From Dendrobium chrysotoxum (lineage: Eukaryota > Streptophyta > Magnoliopsida > Asparagales > Orchidaceae), in contig CM034312.1 of assembly GCA_019925795.1 (NCBI GenBank), positions 75,209,528 to 75,273,527 on the forward strand: DNA of 64,000 nucleotides. Reading direction: 5' to 3'. The notes under the pieces were generated by a model that was not told where the DNA came from, did not search any database, and saw only the letters and a list, made by a program, of their open reading frames with translations. Position 1 is the first letter of the stretch. Every line of letters begins with the position of its first letter. The position numbers were made by a program, and so were the translations under genes. Of the stretch, positions 1 through 12,000 are shown in pieces.

Positions 1-3000
1 ACAAACAAAGGGGTAAGAGAGAAACACATGAAGAACCAGAATAAATTTAAAAACCAAAAGAAATTATGCAATTGCATTAAGTTTTAAAAATAAAGATGAA
101 ATATCTGGTATACGTCAAAGAATGTACCATCTCTAAGCTTTTTAATAATAACATTAGCATCTGGCATGGTTCCAATGAAGTACCCTCCAGGTCGAAGCAA
201 GGCTGATATATTGGCCAATGCTCTCCTTGCTCGTGCTTCAGTTGACCATGAGTAGTGTAAGGCAAACTGGGATGTTTAAACATCAAAATTACTGATGAAA
301 AGAGCAATAATGCAAAACAGAAAGAAAACTGCTCGAGTAAATGTGCCTTCATTCATTTCAGTAAGATTCAAATTTCATAAGCTAGGACTTGCCTGACAAC
401 TGCATATATCGAATGGAGCATCATCACTCAAATACTCATCCAAGTGAGTCTGTCATCAAAACAAGATAGCAATGAGAATATATTTCCTATCACCAAAAAA
501 CTTTTCTTTATTAGATTTAAATGAGAATTTAACTCTTAACAGGCCACAATGGAAAAAAATGATTCATGTAGCCAACCCCACATAGTGGGATAAAGGCTTG
601 ATGTTGTTGTTGTTGTTGTTGTACCTCATAACAATCTGCGCAAATAAGTCTCGCAGGAAATGAAAACTTTTTTCTGCGTTGTTGCTGGTCTGCATCACCA
701 TTGTAACGGGTTCTGCAGTCTTTTATCTAAACACAATGTAAAATACGATTTTGGTACAAAATTAGTAGTCCTCTAAGAGCATAAGAAAGTAGTATGCTAT
801 GAAAGCAAGCCATTATCATCATAAAATTTTAAGACAGCTTTAGTTGTTTTCATCACATGTAAATAAACATCATTATATAATTAAGAAAGAAAAGAAATAG
901 AGTTTACATAAAGGACCTCAAAAGTCAAATCATTATTCTTCTAGCACTGCACCTATTTCCTAATTTGAAAAATATTATGCTGTCAACATGATCACCGTTA
1001 TCATGGAATAAGTTGATTGTTATCATGATCATCATTGAAATAGGAATAGAATTCAATCATCATTATTGCTATGCAGGCATGGAATGAAAGGTTATCTTTT
1101 TTTAAAGGAAAGAATGTGGCATCATTATCTTCAATTAATGTTGGAGCAATCAATGAACACAATTACTCAATGAAAGCAATTATTTGTATACACTCAATCT
1201 TTAATCAGGTTGGCCTAAATTTATAACTTGGAACCATGCATAAGGCATCCACTCTAACATCTAAAAAAGATTCAATGCTAGAAAGGAAGGTTGAAGGTAA
1301 TTTACAAATAAGGATCTCCTCAATTAAGAAAGATAGTAATCAATTATACAATCAAATCATGAAGATTTCGAGCTATTCTTTTCCCTCCATAAAATTATGT
1401 AGTTTATTATTCATTTGTTTATAAATAATGTGTGAGTTGTATTAGTACATATGTTGTTTGATTCATGTATAAGTGCAACTTAGTAACAAAATAAGGTAAA
1501 GCTGGATGGCTATGTCCTTCATAAAAATTATGGTGCGCCCATCTAAACATCATTCGTTTCTTCATTATATTATTGTTCCTCTTTGAATAATAATATCCCT
1601 TCATTTATCAACATTCATGTTGTCATTGGTATGGCCTATCTTCTCTAAGGTGTACATTTACTGAAAGGAAGCAAGACGCATCTACGACAAGTTTAAAAAA
1701 TAACTATCAGTGACTTTAAAAAAAAAAGTAATAAAGCCTTCAAAAACAATAGACACTTACCTAAAGGAATTTAACTTAGAACAGACTATTTAAGCATATC
1801 AACACCAACATGAATTCAATTCATCAAGGGAGTCAATGGCTGAGTAAATATACATAGAAGGAAATAGTAAAGCAAAGGATGCAACTTACAGATCCTATTG
1901 CTATATCAACACCAACATAATATCCAATTTGTGCCTTATCCCATTTGATAAGATCACCACCCTGTACAAACAATAAGATACATAACAGAGGAGATGGTCA
2001 TGATAAGTTTCCTTTACGTTCCACAATGAAAAGAAAAAACTAAATTGAACAGAAAAAATAGGGAGCGTTCATCACTGGAACTTGAAGATATCATAGATCA
2101 AACTAAGCTGATTCCCTGATTTGATAAAGAAATGCGAATAAAAGGCTTGACTAAGCTACCAGATAAATAACAATTTTGCCTGTACCGACACCTCTGAATG
2201 GTACAATTCAAAAGAGAATAAGGGATTTTAAAAAAAAAATGCAACCAGATTGGAATAGTTATATTTTGGAGACGGTAATATTAGAAATTTGTGCTAGGAA
2301 AGGTAGACAATTGGTTTGGATATTTACACAGTGCAGAAGATGCACAAACAAAATAAACAAATGGAAATAATCTAAACGGAATAGAAGGGAAAAAGGGTGG
2401 ATCAAAGTTAATCTGGTCAGAAGTTGTGAAAAAGACTTGTGCAAATTAGAATTGACACTTCATATAGCATCCTACATAAATGAATTAAGGAGAATTCATA
2501 AAGCCAACAACAACTTGTTGGAATAAGGTTATGGAAGATAAGCTGATGATCTCCATGTCTAAAGCTAATTTTGTATTCAGCCTATCAGGAATCCAGATCA
2601 TTTAAAAAAAATTCCCTAACCTTCCCACAAGCCAGGTCGAGAACAGCATCACCCCTACGAGCATAACGTTGAATGAGGACACTTTTAATCTGCCAGCAAG
2701 TGAAACCAAATTAACAAAAAATCATTGAGGATATCAACCAAATAAGTGCAATGTAAAAAACTACAGGACTCGTCTTAGTTGGATTTCTGATACAAATTAA
2801 CGTACCCAGTTGTTAAGCTTCTTTAAGTGTATGATAGGGCTAGCCTCGCGCTCTTCTAGGGTTTGATTCGACCTGGCACTGTAATGGTCTGCCACCTTCC
2901 GAGCTTTCCTCGTGCTTTCGTCAGCAAAACTAGAGGACTCGTCTAAAAAACAAGAACAAACAGAATTAACACCGAACGCGAGGCGTATTTGAATGTTTAA

Positions 3001-3129
3001 GGAGGGAAAAACAAGGAATTGGGAGAAGATATAGCAAGGGTTTTCGGACATACCGAATGAATTCCATTTGCGCTTCAATTGGGAAGAAGAATAGGAAGAG
3101 GAGGGGGGTTCGCCATAGCCCCGCTTCAT
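1..3129 (-). CDS. mRNA cap guanine-N7 methyltransferase, 5' part
   Basis: This gene encodes the nuclear enzyme that methylates N7 of the mRNA cap guanosine using S-adenosylmethionine. Seen: coding exons 3054-3129, 2806-2942, 2621-2689, 1890-1961, 625-726, 393-449 and 128-266 join in phase to 217 codons; the rest lies beyond base 1. The product starts MKRGYGEPPSSS, then has KVADHYSARSNQTLEEREAS and HLKKLNNW. The AdoMet-binding motif VLDLACGKGGDL spans exons 3 and 4. YVGVDIAIGS, DAPFDICSCQFALHYSW and LLRPGGYFIGTMPDANVIIK follow. These match plant cap methyltransferases of about 370 residues, so roughly 150 residues are missing. The ATG at 3129 is the natural start because MKRG is the family N-terminus. 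Intron lengths are 111, 116, 659, 1163, 175 and 126 bases. Oddities: intron 6 has a GC donor, and a LINE tail abuts the donor of exon 5. No stop or frameshift is seen in the visible part. Confidence 0.93.
393..449 (-). other. Exon 6 of the cap methyltransferase with a GC-AG intron
   Basis: The 19-codon exon THLDEYLSDDAPFDICSCQ is preceded by an AG acceptor at 451-450. It is followed on the minus strand by CAG|gcaagt, so the intron 391-267 begins with GC (392-391), not GT, and ends in ccag before TTTGCCTTA. Using GC keeps the conserved CSCQ-FALHYSW junction in frame. The only nearby GT lies four bases further on and would shift the frame. The CAG|GCAAGT match is the usual strong consensus of GC-AG introns. 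Confidence 0.8.
497..622 (+). mobile_element. 3' tail of an RTE-type LINE (5'-truncated copy)
   Basis: This stretch runs from a tttctttattagatttaa-like segment through gattcatgtagcc and ggataaaggcttgatg to a (TTG)n tail. The same sequence, in reverse orientation, forms the 3' end of the full-length LINE at 41829-44988. The copy lies antisense in intron 5 of the methyltransferase gene. Its TTG tail touches the splice donor of exon 5 (GAG|gtacaacaac on the minus strand). No target duplication is evident. Confidence 0.75.
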
Positions 3130-3780
3130 TTTTTCGAACAGAAAAAATAAGGGGGATTTGGGGCGGATTTGAGCTAAGAGCGGCTCCAGCCGAACGACTT
3201 ACCGCCGCCGTTAGCAGTCGCTCGTTTGCTCCATCCGATCGACAGAACACTCGCTATTCGACGTAAGGTGAACAGTGCGCTATCACAAGTTTTTTTTTTT
3301 TTTTTAATTCAAAAATTAAGTTATTAATTTTAATTTTTAAGGGTAGAATTTTATTATTAATAATTCAAAATTAACAAATTATAAATATATTATGTTTTGA
3401 ATTTAAAATATTTTTATGCAATTATTTTATTTAAGATACTACATTAATATATAAATTAAGATAAAATCCTCATGTATATTTAAAGGATATCAAGTAATTA
3501 AGATACTTAATATTTGTTTATTTATGAAATTAATATTACAAATTATTTTATCGAGCAAAAAATATATATGTTTTTAAAAATAATAATAGGTCTAATTCAA
3601 AAAATTGATAAATATAAATATATGATTAAAATAAATATAAAATAAAGTATGCGAAAGAATATACAAAGAATATTCTCTTTTTGGTGTTAGAAAATAGAGT
3701 TTAGTTGGAGACGAGTTACTGCATTTTGGAGTGAAAATTGAGTTTTTCGGTTGGAGATGGCCTAAATCTAGCAAAACGAC
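3130..3780. promoter_or_regulatory. Upstream region of the cap methyltransferase gene
   Basis: Bases 3130-3280 are GC-richer than their surroundings and probably hold the 5' leader and transcription start of the minus-strand methyltransferase. A T-run at about 3290-3305 is followed by very AT-rich DNA to 3600. I see no clear TATA box that I could place with confidence, and no convincing open reading frame before 3800. Confidence 0.3.
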
Positions 3781-3826
3781 AAAAAATGCAAAACCAAATC
3801 TCAAGGTAAATCAAAGCCGCAGTTGA

Positions 3827-4075
3827 CGAGAAAATCCCTCTTTTCGTGGTAAATCCCAGATTTACGAAATCCTTCTGTTCTACGGATTTAAGGCATTCGT
3901 GTGGCACGAGGGAAAAAGAATCCCATCTAAAGAATTGCGCGAAAGGGGAGAAATATCGTTACCTTCGCGGCGAACTCCCGGCGCGACTTCTGATCCAACA
4001 GGAACAACATCGGACGAGGAGGCGAAGAAGCTTGGACCTGTTCAGAACTCTACTTCACAAGAAGTAAAACAATAG
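3827..4075 (+). CDS. Open frame without ATG, unrecognised (possible exon or pseudogene)
   Basis: The frame is open for 82 codons from just after a TGA at 3824 to a TAG at 4073-4075. It contains no methionine. The tail reads GATSDPTGTTSDEEAKKLGP followed by VQNSTSQEVKQ, a composition that looks like real protein rather than chance. I cannot name the family. It could be the last exon of a broken plus-strand gene, since it ends only about 90 bases before the MULE terminal repeat. It could equally be chance in a locally GC-rich island. The minus strand here also has a possible donor (AAG|gtaacg at about 3960), so the strand is uncertain. Confidence 0.2.
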   Translation, partial: RENPSFRGKSQIYEILLFYGFKAFVWHEGKRIPSKELRERGEISLPSRRTPGATSDPTGTTSDEEAKKLGPVQNSTSQEVKQ

Positions 4076-4162
4076 GGAATAAATGCATAAGAGGAAAAGC
4101 AAACCCTAAACAGCTAGACAGGCAATGGCAATTGACTCGGTAGAAGCTCTACGACACACGAA

Positions 4163-4290
4163 CCACCATATAATAAGTGTATTGTATATCTAACACATAA
4201 AATTCTAATATTTCATTTCTACCACCCAAAATAAATGTTAACCTCAAATCTACCACAGCTCACTTTGTCTCTTTCTCGCGCTCCTATCAT
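4163..4290 (+). repeat. Left terminal inverted repeat of the MULE
   Basis: This stretch is the inverted counterpart of 8360-8481. Clear similarity extends for about 120 bases, up to the ctcactttgtctctttc segment. Beyond that the two ends diverge, although both stay rich in cctctcttc-like sequence. Confidence 0.7.
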
Positions 4291-5369
4291 TATGTGCTCA
4301 AATCCCTCTTCTCGCGAACTCATCTCTTCGCGCGCTCTTCCCATGATCTCCTCTCAACGAAAAAATAGTAAGTTCTGTCACCATGGAATTCCTCTTCCCG
4401 ATCGATCTTCCCCTTCTCGCAGTGACCTGCAAACTGTGATTTTTTTTTTTCATTCTGTTGTTTAAAGATGAATTGTTTTATCTGTATGCTCAAATCCCTC
4501 TTCTCGATCACTCTTCTGAATCATTATTTTGTTTTGAAAACTAAACCTAGAAATGAGAAAAACAGTAAGAGTGCATTAATATTTCATCTGTTGTAAGAAT
4601 ATTCTCAGTTTCGAAAAAGGTTAATATTTTAGTTTTCTGAGACAACATTTGGAGGAATTTGTTGTTCATATGCTACATTTGGATGCTAGTTTCACTTTGT
4701 ACACTTCAGGTATACTTTTGGAGAATTGGGTTGAAATCATTTCGCTTATTTCCAATTTTGATGATGAAAGATCGTTCATTTACTAAAATGACATCAGTAT
4801 GACATTTTTCAGAGCACTCAAAAATCCATTTAAATGTCTTCATATAAATTTTGAACTAACATTTTTACCTTGTAAATTACTAATCTATGCAGGTTTATGG
4901 TGACAAAGGAGGAAGTGATTATACGGAGGAGGAAAAGAGCATATTTTTGTTGCATTTAAATTTGGAGGTTTTTGGGTTGGCACCAAGGACCAATCTAGGA
5001 AGAAGTACGATAGTGGTAAACAAAGAACTGTCAAATTTGAGAAAGGGCATATCAATCTTTTCGCACTTAGAACGGAGGTTGATAGAATATGTCCATGGAT
5101 TAAGGGACATCAGTATAATATCCATTATCACATATACAAAACATCACCCAAGTAATACAAAGTATCAATTATGATGTTGACATGAGTGAGTTGGTTAAAC
5201 TATCAAATGAAAATTTACGTACTGAGATAGTTGTCACACTACAAAAAGCAGATGGAGATGAACCTAATTCATAACTTATGGGGGTTATGAGTACTGAACA
5301 TATGGCAAAATGTTCTATTACCCATAAAGATGGTGATTCAAGTGTTCATACGCCAAGTGTTATAGATAT

Positions 5370-6800
5370 AGCTCTTGGCACATTTTTTAGTGATGCAATG
5401 AGTTTCAAGAATGCTCTATGATCAGTTTCCATTAAGAACTTTGGGGTTAAAATAAAAGTCAGTGATAAGAAACGTGTTATTGTGACATGTTCTCATCAGG
5501 ATTGTCAATGGAGAATACAGGCTTCCATATGTGAAGATACTCAATCTTTTCAAGTTAGGAGAGTGGATAGAGTGCACACATGCCCTGGGGTGAATCGTGC
5601 AGGGAATAAAATCGCCATATCTGCATGGGTTGCCAATGAGATTCAGGAGATGGTAAAGATGCACTCACCAAAAGAAATCAATAATGGTCTAGAAAAGGAG
5701 TATAATTTATCATTACCTTATATGAAGCTTTGGAGGGCGAGGGAGCAAGCCCGTGATACGATATTGGCTCAGTTGATGATAACTATAAGTGAGTTCCAAC
5801 ATTACGAGCGGAATTAGTTGATAGAAATTTGGGCTCACATATCACATATATGTATAATAGTATCGACAATTCATTTCAGATATTTATGTCAGTTTCAAGG
5901 TTTGTGATGATGAATTCCTTGCTGCTTGTCAATTTGGATGCATGCCACCTAAAATCTAAGCACCTAGGTGTGCTTTTATCGGCAAACTCGCTTGATATCA
6001 TTACCGTACAAGTGGTAAAAAAGTTAATTCATGGTTGGGATATTTCATTCTTCCAATACAAATAATTTTGCTGAATCATTCAATTCATGGATCACAACAC
6101 TAGAAATAAACCCGTGGTGGACGTAATCTATGTGATTCGAGGTAAGCTTATGGAGTAGAAAGCTGTACGAAAGATGACTAGCATGATATGGCAGTGAGAA
6201 TTAGTCCCAAATGTGGAAGATTGCATAAGAGGAATCACAACAAGAAATGATCATCTACTAGTTCGCCAATCTAGTATTTTCACGGCTGAGGTGGAGGGCC
6301 TCCATTCAAGACATGTTGTCAATTTTAAAAGAAGATAATGCACATGTAGGGTATGGCAGTTAATTGGACTCCATTGCATTCATGTCATGGCTTTCATTGG
6401 TATGAAGGAGCACCTGTTATGGCATATGTACATTGATGATTACTACTACGTGAGCATGCAACATTCACCCATACTTACATATGCACTATTGTTTTCATTT
6501 AATGTATACTAACTTGAGGTTGACAATTGAAATAGGTATAAACTTGCATACGATGGAGCAATTGCCACGTTACATGGGAAGGAGCAATGGCGAGTTGTAG
6601 AGGATGCAGTGCAAATTGGAGTGCCGAAAGTCATCCAAACCAAGAGGAAGGCCAAGCAAAAGAAGACTACAAAATTTCCTAGAGAAGGACAAGAAGGTAC
6701 ATAAATGTGGAAGATGTGGTCTTTTGGGCCATTATGGAAGTACTTATAAGAACCCATTGCAAAATAAGAAAAATGATGACGCAACACTCACATAAGTAGG
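5370..6800 (+). pseudogene. MuDR-type (MULE) transposase remnant
   Basis: A MULE transposase cuts and pastes the element using a DDE nuclease. Seen in order: an N-terminal MuDR DNA-binding segment at about 5385-5770 (FFSDAMSFKNAL, then RVIVTCSHQDCQWRIQAS and VHTCPGVNRAGNK). At about 5870-6000 is the start of the catalytic domain, LVNLDACHLKSKHLGVLLSA, which contains the first catalytic Asp of MULE transposases. FAESFNSWI-like sequence follows at 6065-6100. A SWIM-type zinc finger, CTCRVWQLIGLHCIHVMAF, lies at about 6335-6400, and a C-terminal zinc knuckle, CGRCGLLGHYGSTYKN, at 6700-6755. Stops (for example after SFKNAL and after FFQYK) and frame changes break it, so it is a pseudogene. Part of the middle of the catalytic domain appears deleted. 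Confidence 0.8.
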
Positions 6801-8359
6801 ACAAGCATGAGAAGTAAAGTTGCCGAGTAGAAGGAGTGCAAAGGACGTTGAGAGGCATGCATTCGAGTATTCATATGTGGACGGTCTATAGCTTCATTGG
6901 TTTGGGCGTGTAGAGGCTGATTTTTTGTATGTGAATGCACAATTTTTTGTTGTGTGCATGCCAATTTTTTGTATGTGCCACAAATGATCCTTTATTTTTT
7001 TTTTTTTTTTGGTTTAAAGCACAATTTCTGGTTGAATGTTACAACACAATTTTTTGTGGAACAAAGGGCATTTCTATGTGCAGGCCAATTCATTTTGTTT
7101 GTGAATGTTCAATTTCATTTACAATTTAGCCTGTGAAAGCACAATTTGAGCTTTTCTGTGTATAGGCCAACACAATTTACTGCTAAATTTTGGCTCGAGA
7201 GCTAAACATCTACTATCGTCTACAGTCATCATTCCACAAAGTTAGTTAAGATATAAAACAAATACATCTGCGTTTTGGCTCGAGAGCTAACATCTGCATT
7301 TTTTTTCATTCCACAAAGTTAGTGAAGATATAACACATTCCACAAATTCAGTGAAGATACAACAAAAATACATTGGGTTTGATCAATAACAAAATACAAA
7401 AATAAAATGTGTTCAAGTCTACAACACTAAAGCAACATTCAAACCTAATTCGGCCCAACACATTACTACACAAAAAAGACCCTAACGATAGTATCGATAA
7501 CGACAACTGCAACAAAGACTTTCAGCAGGTAGATGATCAAGTCAAGTTTCCTTGAAATCCTTGCCTCTATGCCATTTAATTCATTAATCATGGCATAAGC
7601 TCGCTCTTCTACTTCATCTTTCCACTTAAACTAATTGCAATCATTTTCTGTTCGATTATGATGCATCTATAAAATTTTCTTCTACTGTTAGGATCTTTGT
7701 GGCAAGTATACAACACACAAATCAAGTGACAGTCACAGTAGACATCAAAATGTTGGTGTTTGCCTTTTATAATAGATGAGTTAGCCGAACTCATTTTAAA
7801 CGACACAAAATTTGTCAAAGTAGTAAACAAATTAGCACATTTCTGATAAAAAAATTAGAGAAGCCATTTCGAACGGCACAGATTTGCAAATATTAAATCT
7901 GTTGAGAACATATAAAATCGTCTCAGTTATGAGAATAAAACACGAACTGTTGTTTAGTATATTAAAGCACAATATCTACATATCTTGATTTGAGCAGTAA
8001 TATGCACACATTGTGGTTTCAAAACCTAAACTCATTTGAAATGTCATAGATTTTGAAACCAAAAATTCCATCATGACAATGAAGAAAACTAATATAGAAT
8101 ATCATGACAACTAGAAAAGAGCAAGATAGACAAGTTAGGAACCAAAACCAGCACCTACTCCTAGTTTCAAGAGCATCGGAGTGCGAAATCATGGGAACAA
8201 TCTAGCTCATGGGGCGGGGATCTTAGCAGGAGCTCTCCGACCGTGATTTTCCAGCAGAGAGCACTGACATGGGAGATGTTCGATTGCAGTAGAGGAGAGC
8301 TCACAGGGAGAGCACACGAGGAAGAAAGGACTTCGTGGAAGAGAGGTTTCAACGGAAAG

Positions 8360-8481
8360 AGACGGAGTGAGCTACGAGAGAGACGGAGTGATAGATTTGA
8401 GGTAAACATTCATTTTGGGTGGTGGAATTGAAATATTAGAGTTTTAGGTGTTAGATATGTAATATACATATTATATAGTGG
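8360..8481 (-). repeat. Right terminal inverted repeat of the MULE
   Basis: Read on the minus strand this begins ccactatataatatgtat and continues with tatctaacacc, ctaatatttcaatt and ccacccaaaatgaatg. It mirrors the left end. Confidence 0.7.
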
Positions 8482-11400
8482 TATGTATGTAAATCCTGCA
8501 AAATATAAATACTTAATTAGGTGATTAATACTTAATAGTGTAAATATTAAATAAATAATTAGATAGTAAAAGAATATTTAGTTGATTTATGAGATAATTA
8601 TAAGTATAATTAGTAATTAAAATTTCACTAAAATAATCTATAAAAATTACTGAATAAAATAGTAATTAATGATTAATTATTTTAAATTATAATTAGATTG
8701 TTATCATTATAATTAGCATTAAAATACTTATTAAAGTAATAACTAAGATATTAGTAAAATACTTATTAAAATAACATCCTAATTATAATATTCGTAATTA
8801 TAATTTATTTGTGTTAATTAAAATTAGAATTAATAAGTAACTTATATTTAAAACGCAAATATCATTTGAGTTAACCGCCTTAAATCTTGAGTAGCATTGC
8901 CAAACAGTCTCACAATATTTGTCAAGATTTAACATATTTTTTACCAAGCAGTTTTTAGGATTTAAACCACTCAAGATTTAGTAAATCCATATTTAGAGGA
9001 TTTATGAAATCTTACTTAAATTAAACCCTACATGCATCCAAACAGGCCCTAAATCAGACGCAAAATGCGATGGAATAGCTTGAATTTAGATAAAGAGCGG
9101 AAAAGCGAACGAGAGAGAAAGAGAGCTTGGATCTATCAGGTGGAAATTAACTCAATTAAGATTTTAATAATATTAAAATAAATTTTAAGAGAATTAGAAT
9201 TTGAAACTTTCTATATGAAAATTATTAAATATTATTAAATTTCTATAAATTATTTGGTTATTTCTTTCTTAATTTAGAGTTGAAATAAAATTTATCAAAA
9301 TAATAGAATTTAAGGTTCAAAAATTATATTTGACATGATTTAAACTAAATCTTATGTAAAACCTTCTTAAAATAGGATGCCAAACCATTTTGTACAAATT
9401 TCAAATAATTTTATTTATTGTATTAATGACACACACCTCACATAAATTCAAAATTAAATGAGAATTTTGATTTTATATGTCTCATAATAGCTATGATTGG
9501 TCAAATAAGTTCATTACTTTTTTATTAGAGAAACATATCAAAAAATTCCTTTCAAATCAAAATGTCCCCTCTTTTAGCCACGAAAGAATTATTTGAAATT
9601 CATTGCAAAAAAAATTCAAATCAAAATTTGCCCTCATAATTCAAACAAAATTTAAAAAATAATCAAACATGATTCGAACCACATTCAAATAATGTTCGAT
9701 AAAAGTGTGAATATGGTTCAAATGATGAAGGTTTGAACATGATTTACCTTACGATATATATATGACAGTGCAATCAAATAGCTTTAACACAACAGACAAC
9801 AAGATTGATATAGTAGAGTACAATCACAACAAATATTTTATATCAGATTATAAGATAGATGCAATATAGTGCAATTCAACAACTATACAAAACTATATGA
9901 AAAGAAATAAAGATGTTTATAGAATAATTTAATATTTTCTTACTGTCTATTTATGGTCATATAGACCTATATTATTGCAGAATAAATCTTCACATAGACG
10001 GTCTTTGTAGAATTGCATACATTTAGTTTTAGATTCCAAGAAATTTTTCTTTGAAATATGTTTAATTATGTATTATACTGCATGCACTCCACATTCTCAA
10101 CTATAGATAAGGCATAGAGAAGTCATTAAATTACATGTGTCATTACTATATATATTATCTCTTAAAACTTCAAATATCTTGTCTTATGGCAGACCTAGGA
10201 ACCTCATATGTGCTGGCCCTCTTCCACTTTTCCTTCTCTCTAATGATAGACGTTAGAGAAACTTCAAGTCACTTGGATTCTTTCCTCTTTAAATTATAAG
10301 AAAAATTTTATGTTATATAGCATTAATCAAATAATTCATTTAAGATAGTGATCTATGAATCATATATCTTTGGGTAATACCATATTCACTTCCTTATCAA
10401 GTAACATCAAGAAGCTATATGTTGTAAAAAAAGATTAAAATTGAATTCAACTTGTTAGATAATTAATGAAATTTTTATCTTACCTCAATTGATTATTCTC
10501 TAATCATAATTATTTTTTCTTTAGGTCCCAACAAATTATAAAAAGCCTTTTCAATTAATCGGGAGAGGTCATGGACTAACTAATAGCTGTTTATATGATG
10601 CGCCAAGACCTAAATGTTGAAGAATTGCCTCTTTTGTCTCTTAATTAATCTACTAGAGCCATTAGATTTCATTTATTAGATAAAGTCAGTAAATGCAACC
10701 ATGTACATCAAAACATTTTACTATAGTTAAAAGTTAAATTACAATATCAATATTTCCTTTAATAATTCTAACTATAAAATACATAAATGTAAACCTAAAA
10801 TATTAGAATTAGATCAGCCTCACTCCACAGAGTCCTGGACCCTTACTGAAAAATAAATAAAAACTTTAGAGTGAGCTATTAGCTTAGTAGGTTACTATAA
10901 CCTACAACTATAATCAATGCAAGGCAATAGGAATAGTATGCACGTAATAATTCCATCCAAATCAGTATAAATATATAGTAGTCAGAACAAGTAACAATCA
11001 ATATAAATAGTATCATTTCATATGAGCAATGAAAATTAATACAAGTAATGTAACTTATAATCAGTGATAAATGGCCATATAAAGGATCAATATATTATGT
11101 CATTCATATACCCATATCAAATTACAACGTAGTAGGTACGTCATGAATCTATGCATGTCTATAAAGTATTCTTTATTTTAATTTATAGGTCATTTCATGT
11201 ATATCAGTATACCTGTCATATCAAGCAAATGTTCTACGACTATTGTTTGCATGATATACAACATCAATATATGTATATCAAGTTATGTAGTAAATGCAAT
11301 GTATTATGTATCATGTATATTTCATATGTTTTATATGTTCTTGTATCAATCTTATCAACCTTATCTATCTTATCATATACATGTATTAGTCATGTTATAT

Positions 11401-12000
11401 ATCATCTGCATATCATATTATATCATGTTGTTTATGCATTTTATTATATATGCTCATGTCATTTGCACGTATAAGCAAGGTAGGACATCTGGCTACCTGT
11501 GATATTTTTTTATCAAAGAGTCCAATTTGGCTTTTCTAAAGGTCCATTTACAACTGTTAGGTTACTAACAATCTAGTGGGGCCTATATCAAGGGTTAGCT
11601 AACAAAAATTTGTTTAGGTTCAATTGACCAACAGTTTGGGCTCAAAGGAGTATAAATTAGTCAAATGATTAACTAAGATCAACACATATATGGCTTGATG
11701 ATTCAAACCGTAATTAAAAGGTTTGACAAAGTTATATTTTATCATTTAGTTATAAAGCATCAAATAAGATCCAAAGTTAAGGAGGAAAATGGGATAATTT
11801 GACCATTGATCAAACTTAGTTCCACAACTCAAGCCAAGAGTTTCACTAGTAATTATAATGTACAAGTATGTAGTGAACTAATGAAGAATAAATTGAATGT
11901 TTATACCACCAATTGAGTCCATTGGGGAAAATTTAGGGTTATACTTAGAAAGAGATCTACCTTAGGGTTGGCTATGTTTAAACCTATTCAAAGAGAATTT
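8482..12000. other. AT-rich non-coding stretch with a Harbinger-like end
   Basis: I see no gene here. Bases 8500-8830 and 9140-11500 are very AT-rich. Bases 8850-9050 are one end of the transposon family described at 35107-36150. Bases 11150-11480 are built from repeated catgtat, tatcatat and atcatg words, which produce short chance reading frames. Confidence 0.6.
8830..9052 (-). mobile_element. End fragment of a Harbinger-like non-autonomous element
   Basis: On the minus strand the sequence starts GGGCCTGTTTGGATGCATG. It then runs through tggatttactaaatctt, gtgagactgtttggcaat and aagatttaaggcggttaa. The same word order begins the element at 35107 (gttgtttggac, gtgagactgtttggcaat, ttaagacggttag). 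Only this end is recognisable; the other end was not found. Confidence 0.65.

Larger units (their letters stand above)
4163..8481 (+). mobile_element. Mutator-like element (MULE), degenerate
   Basis: The element is bounded by long inverted repeats that begin CCACNATATAATA at both ends (left from 4163, right ending at 8481). Between them lie plus-strand remnants of a MuDR-type transposase at about 5370-6790. Both termini share, in inverted order, the segments tatctaacac, ctaatatttca and accacccaaaat, then tacctcaaatcta. I find no matching 9-bp target duplication immediately outside, so the exact ends are slightly uncertain or the duplication has decayed. Stops and frameshifts mean it can no longer make its own transposase. 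Confidence 0.75.

Noticed and set aside
11151..11502. Overlapping 100-codon plus-strand frames rich in Tyr, Ile and His
   Set aside because: The sequence is made of catgtat and tatcat words; both frames are by-products of low-complexity AT-rich DNA.
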